64,000 nucleotides of DNA from Porites lobata (lineage: Eukaryota; Cnidaria; Anthozoa; Scleractinia; Poritidae): NCBI GenBank assembly GCA_942486035.1, contig CALNXK010000080.1:656001-720000 (forward strand). Direction: 5' to 3'. A program made the position numbers and the translations under genes. Positions within the stretch are counted from its first letter, which is position 1; each line of letters begins with the position of its first letter. Positions 48,971-60,900 of this stretch are shown in pieces. A model generated the notes under the pieces. That model was not told where the DNA came from, ran no database searches, and was given only the letters and a program-made list of their open reading frames with translations.

Positions 48971-51900
48971 ATGGCGGACGGCCATCATGAAAATGTGGAA
49001 AACGTAAACATCGCAGAGACAAATGGTAGTGGTTTGATTGACGTTGAAGAAACAGAAGAGGTTGCACGCTATTCTATTTTCTTTTTGATTTGTGTTAGAT
49101 TGTAAATACTATTTTAAGGTGATCTTATGTTAGAGTCAGTAAAAGTTGCAGGTTCCCAAACTTTTCACAGTAAAATGCACGGCATAAATTAGTTTTGACT
49201 CTCTTCCTCCTCTCAGCAGGATTTGCAAATTGATCTTGATCTCGGTGAACTGGACCTCACATCTCAAGATGAATTTATTTTGGACGAAGTGGATGGTAAG
49301 GGAACTGGAGCAGCTCTCATTTACCAATTGATAGTGAGAATTAGATTGAATAATTTAAATTCAATAATCTTAATAATATTATTTTATTGATGTTTAACTT
49401 AACAGTATAGTTAAAACCTACACTCAAAACAGCAGCAACAGCAACAACATTGAAAAAATTCTCAATTTTTTTACAAGCAGACTGAAGGAGGAAACTATTA
49501 ATAATTGTTATTGGCTGGTAGAGACTTGAATCCATAGCTCAAAGGAGTGGTTTTAGGGAAAACAAGGTGTGTGTGTGGGAGGGGAGGGGGGGGGTTGTTT
49601 AGTCTCACGGGCTCACAAACCTCCTTTTGAGCTACGGAATCTGACCATTTCCTTACTGGCTTTGTGTTTCTAGTTCATATACAAGAGAACTTAGAAGATG
49701 AGCTGGTGAAAGAAGCTTTAGAAAAGGTAGGGAACAATGCTTTAGGTGCTGATTTCCTGTGGATCCAAAGGTATTATGCTCATAAATTACCTGTGACACG
49801 GGGGGGGAGGGGGGGGGGTGTTTGGGGGTGTTATGGGGGGGTTGCGGCCAGGGGTCATTTTGAAAATCGTGATTGGTTTTGGGGGATGATTTTCAGATAA
49901 GGGAGTATTACCTGGACTGGTAAAAAGGTTTCAGGTGTATTGATATTATTGTATCAAGTTTATTGATTGTTGCAAGTGTATCAAGTGTACTGGAGATGTC
50001 AGCCTCTGCAGATCTCAAACTGGGTCTGTAGATATTTCCTCTTGCACAGGTACCTCCTTCCACTATCATCCCACTCCCAAATGGCTGACACACACCTAAC
50101 AGGCACATAATCATCCCACCCTCATTAAAGGTTGAAGATAAAAGGTGCCAACAGATGCTGCAAAGAAACCCTACAATGGACTGAAAAATTAGAATTTATA
50201 CTGATGTAGCAAAATTTGGGTTTGATGATTTTACATCCTGCCTCATGGAAGAGGTCAAATGTCAATGCTATCTGGGAGCTTTGGTTCCCTGTATGGGAGT
50301 CCCAGTTCTGATGTGATTAACACATAATTGTGCCTTTAATTATCGGTGCATAAATTTTTGCCGGTGCCCAAGCAGTGACTGTGTTGCACTTAATTGGAAT
50401 TCCTTTTTTTGTATCTTATACTCTAACACCTTAAACTTTTATACTCTGAGGGAGCCCAATATCTACATGTATAAGCCTTATGGTTTCTTTTTGGGCTTCC
50501 TCACCACATTGCTTCTGTGTATTTTCTGTATTCTTGTCTTTTGTTTTTTTCTATGGTGAAATAAAGAAACTAAACTATACTAAACTAAACTAAATCTTAG
50601 GGGGTAGACCTCAGGCAATATTCAAGACAAATTGAAGGAGAATTGCATGAAGTGGAGAATGCTTCAATCCTGGACTGTATCCTTTTCATTAGTATTCACT
50701 TGTAATGGGGTGTATTTTCATAAGTAGCCTGCAGAAGAGGCATTGTTTTTCTCAAGATCTTCAGAACAAGGGGTATAGAATGGTTTCTCAAAAATGTGGG
50801 TCTTGGAAAATTTTGGCCAGATCTCGAAATCTCGGAAGCATTTGTGATAGGTCTGAAAGTCTCGTTTTCAGGTGATTTTGCGTTTGGAGTCTTGAATTTT
50901 GAAACCACAAAGTCTCAAAGCTACCATACTGTACCCCTAGAAGAGCAAACACAAGCACAAGAAAGGCAAAACATGTCTGATGTGGAAGGCACCCCTTCTT
51001 TTGCACATGATTGTCACTCACTCTATGCCCCCCTCAAGCCTTGTAAGCCTTGCCTTTTTGTATAGTGATGTTGTATTTCTCCCAAGTTTAACTTAACCTG
51101 TGTTGCTTAAAGATATCAAGGAAAGTGAAAATATTGCAAGCCTTCACAACCAGATTGCTTCATGTGATACTATTCTTGAGGTAATGTAAATTAATTTTCA
51201 GTAGCAAAATAGGCCAGTCTCAAATTTTTAAAATTCATACTTAGCATCGAGGTTGAGGGGTATAAAACAAAAGAGGAAACACAATGAAATTCAGTGATAG
51301 TTCATTTTTTTTTAGTTTTATTCCCCTCAACCTCAGAGCCAAGTATGAATTTTGATATAATGTTTGAAACTAGCCTATAGAGTGTTTTCAATCACATAGC
51401 CAGCATGCAGCTATGCAAAATTTAATTTATTGCTGCAAAAGAAAACATTTACATAAGAAAACAGTTCAGCTCCCATGGGACTTGTTTGGGACACCAACAT
51501 GGTGGACATGACCTCATCTGTTAAAGCTCTTTTAGACCTCACATTTGCAGTGTGTGATGGTAAAAGCCTGTGGTAGTTACAGTTTTCAGTGACGTTGATT
51601 CATGTCTGTACATGCACATAGTAGTACATGTCTGTATAAATACCCTACATCAGAAGTACAGTTGATATAGAATGCTCAATTGATATATTTCAATTTTTTA
51701 TTAATACTCACAATTAAACCATATTCATAAATGGCAGTACATTTGTTATGACTGAGTTTTTCAGCTTGGGTTAATTAGTCTTACTAGCCTCATTTAAGAA
51801 TGAATATTTTTTAAAATTTTCCACATAAACTAAAATTGATATGAAATGATTATTTGTTTATGTTACCAGACAAATATTAATATATCAAATTATATGAAGA

Positions 51901-54900
51901 ACTGTTTTTGAAGACTGTAATATGCTGCTGGCACCTTGAAACATTATTTTTCTTCCCTATTTATTTCCTATTGTTTTATTTTGTTTTATCTTTGGGTGAA
52001 TTAGAGTATGGAAAAAATGCTTACAAGTTTTCAGGTAAGCAAAGTTATAAATTAATATGACCCCTGGTTTAACACTGTGCTAACTTACAGTAACTTATAC
52101 CTCCCAACTTTACTTTTCTGCCAGGCGTAAGAAATAATTTATTGGTCTGCAGGCATGAGCAGGTATAAGATACCAGCGTTCTACTTCCAGATGTTAGTAT
52201 CATGCCTAAAAACTTGTAGAAAGGTAGGTATGTAATATTTACTCAAATGGGCACAGCAGCGCTTTTTGAATTTGTCATGCCTCAAATGCTGTGCTTATTA
52301 AAGGACCATGCTTATGTTCCTCAGTCTTCTCTCAACTTTAATTCTCAGTAATCTACAATCCACCACAGTCATTCCGATCATCCTATTCATCCCAGTCATC
52401 CAATAATCACAGTCATTCCCAGTCATTTCTAGCCATCCCAGTCATCTTAGTCATACCTAGTCATCCCTACTCATCCCAGTCATCCCAATATCTCCAAGAA
52501 TCCCTAGTCACCCCACTCATCCCAAGTCATCCTTAGTCATCTTAGTCGTCCCAGTTATCCCAGTCATCCATATAGTCATCCCAGTCTTTCCAGTAATCCC
52601 TAGTCATCTCAGTCATCCCTAGTCATCCCAGCCATCCCGGTCATCCAGTCATCTCAGTCATCCCGGTCATCCTAGTCATCTCCAGTCATCCCTAGCCATC
52701 CCGCCAGTTATACCTGGTCATCCTAGTCATTCGAGTTATCCCTCGTCATCTTAGATATATCACTCATCCCAGACATCCCTAGTCATCCCTAGTCTTTCTT
52801 AGTCATCCTAGTCATTCCAGTCATCCGGGTCATCCCAGTCATCCAAGTCTTCTCTAGTCATTTCATTTGTCATCCCATTCATGCTAGCCATACCATTCTT
52901 GCCGGTCATCTTCATCATCCCAGTCATTCCTTGTCATCCCACTCGTTCCTTATTTCAGTCGCTGATCTGCAGTTTTGGTGGGTAATTCTGGTTCTTTAAT
53001 GAAAAGCCGATGAAAACACGGACTATTTTCATAGACAGTGGGAGAAAAGGGGAGATTTTTTTTTTAATTTTTGAAAAAAACAATTAGCAAATGTACAATA
53101 GGTACATAACATTTATTATCTTGTAACTCTTTAACATTTGAGTGCTAAATACCATGCTTATTTGTGGCCATCTTAATCGGGGAGGCGCTCATTTGAGTAA
53201 AATGGTACTTACCTTTGACAACAGCAGTGGGAGGTGTTTCATTTAAACTAAATTGCTATGTGTTTGTTTGCTTTTCTGTTAGTGACCAACCTTTAGATTT
53301 CTGAAATGGCCTTAATTTAGGATTAATTGTATGCTTTCCTAACAGGAAGATCTTGGGAGCATAAGTTCAGAAATCCAAACTCTTCAAGAGCAATCATTAT
53401 CCATGAACATCAGATTGAAAAACAGACAGGTAAAGAAAGAAAATTTGATAAACAAATCAACACTTCTGTGAAACTGTATTGGACGTAAAGTTTAGCCGTG
53501 TATCAGATAGTTGTATAAACTCATTAAACATTAATTTTTGTTGTTTCTTCTTTAAGAATTACTAATGAGTTTCTGAAGCTCTTGTAAGCGACCACCCTCT
53601 ATTGTTTACCATGCAGTCGCTTCTTATGAGAGCTCATTCGCGTAAGTGACCAGCACCAGTTACAACCTTTCTTCAAATTTCCAAGGTGGCCACTAACGAG
53701 TAGACTACAAGTAGTCCCCATTTTTCTTCAACGTCAACGAATGGCTAAAAACCAACAAACTGTCCTTGAACATAAAAAAATCAAATTTTGTAATCTTTCG
53801 TCCCCGGCAAAAGAATATGCCCTTCATACCTAGGATTAGAATTTTTGACTCCGTGACTAACACCTACGCAAACCTTGAAATGAAAGATTATGTAAAATAC
53901 CTTGGCTTAATGATTGATTCAAATCTTTCATGGAAATACCATATCGAATCTGTCTGTCACAAAATCAGCAAGTCGATAGGAATTATAGCTAAAATTCGAC
54001 ATTATGTCCCGCGTCGTGTTTTACTTTCAGTTTACAACTCATTAATTGTCCCTTACTTGACTTATGGTATTTGTGGTTGGGGAAATTGTGCCTTGACATT
54101 TCAACGAAAGATCGTAACTCTACAAAAACGGGCCTTACGTCTCATTTACTTCAGTAAGTCTAAGGAACACGCCTGCACCCTTCTTTCTCAAATCAAATTG
54201 CCTTCCCCTGCCTAGCATATTTTTCAGAGATTGTAGCTATTTATTGTATGATATCAACAGACAGACAGCACCAGTTAGTATTCTCAATCAGTTCGTTAAA
54301 ACAAGTCAGATTCATAACTACAGAACAAGATCTGTCTCTAGCGACTCGTTTTATGTTAAGTTCTCTAGAACCGATAAAATGTATGCCTTTTTCACGAGAA
54401 TCGGTGCCCAAATTTGGAACTCTATTCCGATTCGATTAAAATACTTAAACGTCAGTCCTTTCGTAAAAAAAAATAAAGGAATTATTACTAAATTTTTTTG
54501 CGGTCAGAAGATGATTATGTCAAGTCTCCCGCCTTATTAAGTTATTTAATACTTTAGTTAACCTCTCTTCGTAATCGTTATGTACATGCCTTGTTTTTTG
54601 TTTTTTGTTTTATGTTAGTTTAAACTCTATTTACTGTATTGTAGTGTCTTCACTGTTATTTAGTCCATCTATATATAATTCTTGTTTTGTAATATGTCTT
54701 CAGCTCCCCCCGCCTCGATTAGTTCATAAGCTATTTGCGGGTGGGAAAGTAATGTAATTAGTTATTTTCCAATTTTCAATAAAATTTGTTGTTGTTGTTG
54801 TTGTTGTTGTATAGTAGAGCAAGTGAAATGTGAGCACACATGAAAGCACCCCACGTGAGAAAGGCGAGATGCAGTCGAGAGAGTCTTGCCTTTCTCATGT

Positions 54901-57900
54901 GGGATGATTTTCACGCACTTGGGTTTCGCTCGCTCTACTAACCCTGAGGAAAAATGGGGACTACTCGTAGTCTACTTACAAGAGCTTTGACTGTATTGGT
55001 CTGTTTGGAAGGTGTTTCTGTAAACTTTTATCCTGGTCTTGCCATCTTCCCCTAGATGGAGGCAGGTGTCTAAAGAATGGTTGCTGATTGTGGGGCTTCT
55101 AAAAATCACCAGTTAATTAAAAACACACAGATTTTATAATGGCATTTAATTGCCAAATCTTGTCTGCCTGCAGGCTGTCAGGGGTGAGCTTAGTCAGTTC
55201 GTTGATGAAATGGTCATCACAAGTCCCATGGTGAAGTAAGTAAAATTCCTTGATTATTATACCCTATTCTTAGTCACCAAACGCAGCAGTTCTTAGTGTC
55301 TTGACACAACCTCCTCTCCACTAAGGACACTCTCTGTTTAAGGTCTCTTCCACTTTTGAAAGTGGAGTTTTTTTCGCCGTTTACAAAAAAGCACGCATCG
55401 ACACAGGCTTACTGTCATTTCTCGCCATAGCTGGCGAGGCAACTATGAAGAGTACTCTTTTAAGCCCATCTGTTACATTCTTTCTATAGGCACATTTGCG
55501 AGACTGCAGTGACAGAGCAGGCATTTATTGAACAGCTTCATGAACTGCACCACAAGATCGATTTTGCAAAGGAGCAGTCGTTCAAAGGAGCTTTGTCTGT
55601 GAACGATGTGGGGAATGATTTAGAAAAGCTCAAAGTTAAGGTACTGTACCACAGATCTGCGATTCATTTGCCACAAGTAAACTCGGCATTGTTTACAGTG
55701 TACTTCACCTAGACCGATTGATTACCTCTTTCAAACCATATACTATGATGAGTCTTTTATTCCATTTCTGTCTGCATCTCCAACGGCCGCTTTTCACTAG
55801 TCTTGTTGAGGTGGGGAAGTCATACATGTAGCTGAATTGGAGGCATGTGGAAATGTTCTGGCTCTTGCTATTCCGATTCCGTCAAACTTATAGAATCCGT
55901 TTGTGTCTGATTTTATTATTTATTTATTTATTTAATTATTTATTTTGTTAGGGAAAATCGCGCTTACGAATTCTACGGTCGACTCTCTCTTAACGGACAC
56001 CTCTATAAGACGGACACGTCCCTAAAACGGACACCTACAGTTGGTCCCTGCCTTTCTTTACTCCCTTTATTTGACTCTCTCAAAGACGGACATCTCTCTA
56101 AAACGGACACTTACTGCCGGTCCTAAAGGTGTCCGTCTAAGAGGGAGTTGACTGTATTACCGTTCCAACTCCGGCTTTGTCGCCAGTGAAGGCAGTTTTT
56201 TGCCTGCGCGTAGACATCTTCTGTGTCCTTTGCTTCACCTTATCTAAAATACTGTGACGACACCCTTTTATTTTTTTTTTTATTTCCCGGCTCTTTCAGG
56301 CAGTGCAGAAGATAAGAAACTATGTGATGGAGAAGATTTACCAGTTTCGTCGACCAATGACCAATTACCAGATTCCACAAAACGCACTTCTCAAGTATAG
56401 GTAATCCAAGTATTGTTGTGATCTACGGGTATATTAATTCCTTCAGTTTTTGTGATTGTTTGACGTTGGTGTCTAAGTCAGCTAAGTAGTTAGATGTGTC
56501 TGTTTTTGCTTCATTTTAAAATGTCTCGTGGTCGTTATTTTAAACTCGGCTTTTGGTAAGAAGAAGTGAAATTCTTAAACCAAACACAGGTGCCGGTGTT
56601 CATGTTTGTTGGAAGTTGTTCGATTGTAATCTCAGGTCTTTTATTAGTAAATGGAACGAAAAATCGACCTTTTGATTGCAGAATAGGATCAATATTGATA
56701 AAAAAAATCCCACCTTCGACAGTTTGTTTTTAACTTGGATTTCAGCAAAAAAAAACCTCTTATTTTTCAGATATTTTAATGAATTTCTGATGGCACATCA
56801 TCGTCAAGTTGCGAGAGAAATAAGAGACGAGTACATCGATACCATGAGCAAGATTTATTTTTCCTACTTTAAAACTTACATCAGCAAACTCCTTAAGCTA
56901 CAGGTGAGTGTCTTAAGGCCAAACAGTGATTTTACTCTGGATACACGAACTCCGATATGAGCGTCGTTTTTTAGGATTAACTCAGTCGGTAGAGTGCTTG
57001 CCTGTTGAGCGGGAGGTCGCGGGTTCGATTTCCCCAGACCGGATCAATACTCAGGGTCTTCCTTTAAGTAGCAAGAGTGACCAAATTCAATTTTCTCCCT
57101 ACAAAATCAAGACATAATCAAGGGAAAATGTTGTGAGAATCAGTAAAATAATCTCCTGGTGGGAAAATCTTTGATATATAAACAAATTTTCTTGACCAAT
57201 TCTTTAAGGAAATGTATGGAGATCAGTCTGGAGAATTTGTATTTGGATCTAGGGGCTTAAAAGCTTAAGATAACTGAAAAATGAAGGTACTACCTTTGCG
57301 CTGCCAACGGCTAGACCTTCGCGTGGCTCGGATGACCACGTTAAGTGGCGCTGCCCGTCTCCAGGGGGAGTAGATCTTAGTTGTAAGGGCTTTATTCAAA
57401 AATTTATCGATCTCATATGAGATCTTAACGTTTCTGTTTTCTTCACGATGAGGGAAGGGCGGGGTGGGGTTTACGGTTATGAGTAGGCTATTTAGCGTCA
57501 CGCGCACTTACCTACGTATAAATTTTTTTTTCGCTTTATACTCTCGCCTTCTATGGGTAAAATTTAGGAATACAGTTAATGTAAGTCCTTGTAGTTTTAA
57601 CAGACTTTTATTACTTGTTATCCAGTTTGAGGAATCAGCTGATAGAGACGACCTCATGGGTGTGGACGACAATGCAAAGAGAGATATCCTTTTCACAATT
57701 GCTAGTCGTTGTTTTGAAGACCTTTTGGGTTCCATTTCAAACGTTTTTCAGTACTGCCATTCCCCCTAAGTTACTCTCCAAGAAAAGGAGTAAAGATGTC
57801 TTACTTTTGCGATTGGTTTAATTTGTTACCATTAACGTATCCGGCCAGGACAGATAAAACACTTGCGGGAGTTCAAGTGTCGTGTTACTTTTGACAAGGT

Positions 57901-60900
57901 TGTAGCATGCAACTGCGTAATCCGGCCTCACTCTACTCCCAAGCAAAGATACCCTGTTCCAACCTCGTTCCCAGGGTTCTCTCTTACCCGTCCCTACTGA
58001 GCGAGAGAGAGACGACGGGTAGGAGAGAGAACCTGGGAAGGAGGTTGACCCTGTTCTCGTTTTGTACTGTGCTCTGGGTTGTCAGACAAGTACTATTCAT
58101 AATATCCAGTGTAGTTCATTTGTAGTTCTTAACTATTCACAAGGATATTCTCTGCAAAAATCGCTCTGAAGAATCGCTCGACTATTTTCACGCTTGGAAG
58201 TCGCGGAAATGTTCTTACGAGCGAGTTAGAAGAACCTGTGATTGTGCCTCATGCGGCACAAAAGACTGAGAAAAAGGTAGGAGATGTAAGCTTCTGGATG
58301 AAAAAAAAAACATCGACAAAGAAGAGCAAACAAACAAAAACCAAAGAAGACGTAGACAGAAAATCCAAGATCGTGTTCGTCCTTTTTTTTTTTTGCAATG
58401 CTTACCTTTCTTGTGAAAATAATTTTATTTTATACGAGAATAGAAAATATGTATATTTTCATACCTCTCTTGCTCCGCCTTGACACTCGTGCCCAGTTCA
58501 CTTGTTCATCGAATAGAATTGCAGAGGAACAGAGGGATTTGAACAGTCTGGAGGAAATCCCAAACCACTTTTTATCATTATAGTTTATTGACACCCTTAA
58601 ACCCTAACCGTGACTAGCATCCAATTTCTCCCAATGATATCACTGCATAAAGAGGATGATCACACAAGAACTTTGATACGAATAAAGGGGATGATCCGCA
58701 ACTTTAACATGCCTTGGCTTTTAAACGAAGCCTCTTGCATCAGCGGAAGAAGAAATGCATGAAAAATGTGGGTTTAATTTACTTATTCGTTTTCCTTTTG
58801 TTTTGCAGTACTCTTTTGAAAGCTTATTCCGCAGCATGCATTTTGCTCTGCTCGATAACAGCTGCAGAGAATACTTATTTCTCGCCGATTTCTTTATGGC
58901 TCAAAATAATGCTGCTAAGGATCTCTTCACAGCTGTCTTTGGAAAAACACTGTCGCTATTTCTGGTGAGTACACCAGGTGTCTTCGAGTTGATCAGAAAG
59001 GATCATTAAACGTTTCTAGTAAACTGCCCACCTACCCCTCCCTTAGGCCAAGATTAACACTTGCTTCTCACTTAAGGCAAAATGTTGGCTTAGGGGAGGG
59101 GTAGGTGGGCAGTTTCCCACTCCAGAGGGACCTGCAATAAGAGTTAGTCCTAGATAGGTGCCCGCCTTATAGAGAGTCAAAGAAATTTAAAGAACGGCAG
59201 GGTCCAACTCTAGGTGTATGTGATAGGGAGGTATCTGGCCATCTGATGTGTCCCGTGTTAAGAAATAGTCCTTCGTACTTGTTTACTGAACTCCCCCTAT
59301 GTAAGGAAACCCTAGACGGTCTTGAATAGTGGATTCCACGCCGTGGATTTCGGATTCCAGGTAGACGATTTGAGTCTTTGTCCTGGAACTTCCGGATTCC
59401 TTGAGCTGTATTCCGGATTCCAAAGCCCGGGATTTCGGATTCCACAAGCAAACATTTTCCAGATTCCCTTACACTGGGCGAACTGAACTAATGAAAAAAA
59501 ATACAGTCAACTGAATATACGGTGTATAGACAGGGTGTCTGCTTATTACGGGGTCTGCTTAATTCATTGTACTGTCTGAATTATTGCTGTTATTCAAACC
59601 AACAGAAACAAATGGACACGTATCTGGAGAGCTGCTTTGATGCCATTGGCATTTTCTTGTGCATTCATATTGTTCATCGATACAGAATTCTTATGCACAA
59701 AAGAAGCGTACCGGCCCTGGACAAGTACGTCTTTATTCTATGACTACGTATTTATCACCGAAACAGGATACTTCCGGTACTGCTGTTCCCTAGCAAAGTT
59801 TAGGACTTGTGTTACATGACAAAACGCACTTTACTTGAGTGTCAATGTATTTAGCACGCAATTACTAGTTGAGTACACAATTCTTACGTCTCCCCGTGGG
59901 GAGTGGATCCGCGCCATTTCCTCGTGGTCATACGAGCCACTCAATGGTCTAGCCATTCACAAGGCCGCAAAGGCACGATCATCAATTTGCAGTTATTTTA
60001 AGGCTGAGTATTGGTCTGCCGCGAGATCGAACCTGCGACCTCCCACTCTGCAGTCGAGCGTTCTACCAACTGAGCTAATCCTTCAGCGGTACATATATAG
60101 CTAGTTAATTGGCCACTTCAACATAGCTTGGATACCAGAGGCTTGTCATGCGCGGTGTCCGCGGTGTCCTGTTTCGATCAAGTCTGCTATCCAGGGTAAC
60201 CTTGCCAAAAATCTCTCTATAGCATCTCAGTAGTCTGAGAGACTCAAATCAGGCAGGTAGAACACTTAAACCGGATTCATCTTATTTTCATTCTTACCGG
60301 ACAATAGTACCCATAATAACCCCTCATATATAAATGAGTTCTCCCTGACCACTTTTTTTTTTCCCTGACCACTTTGCGTCTTTCTAGTTCTTAGTCAGTT
60401 TGCTTGACTCGTACATTTATCATCGTATTTGTACATTTATGTGTTGACTCCAGATACTGGGATACAGTATTGGAGATGTCTTGGCCCCGTTTCACATATG
60501 TCGTGGAGCTTAATGTTGACAGCGTTCGTAACACAGATCCACAAAAACTTGGCGTCATTGACATAAGACCTCATTATGTGAGTATGGACTGTTTCCTATA
60601 TATAAATAAAACTCACTCATGAGTCACCATCCTTTAAAATTTCAACCTTATTTTTAAGATAGAGACGAAAAGAGACTAGAAATAGGCATTCTTATGAGTG
60701 GTTTCCGTTTGAATAAGACATCACAGTATATTATCCACAGAATAGCATGTTCCAGGCTTTCAGTTAGTTGGGATGAGTGAAAAGAAAAAGGAACCCGAGA
60801 AAAGAGAAGGGGGAGGACTGGGAAGAGACGGGGTAGTTCCCCCTTCTCCCTGTTTTTTTCTGTCTGTTTGTTTGTTTGTTTGGCGCTTGTTTTTCTTTTC

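Noticed and set aside
48665..49105. Longer open frame extending upstream of the VPS52 start
   Set aside because: It crosses the bidirectional promoter with no homology to VPS52; the ATG at 48971 fits homologs in length and has a better context.
52360..52960. Possible CRISPR-like array
   Set aside because: Units are 9-10 bases, degenerate and without spacers, in a eukaryotic intron; a simple minisatellite.
57464..57769. Frame running through VPS52 exon 12 into the following intron
   Set aside because: The extra residues after NAKR are absent from VPS52 homologs and a U12 donor sits exactly where homology stops; kept only as a competing model in the findings.
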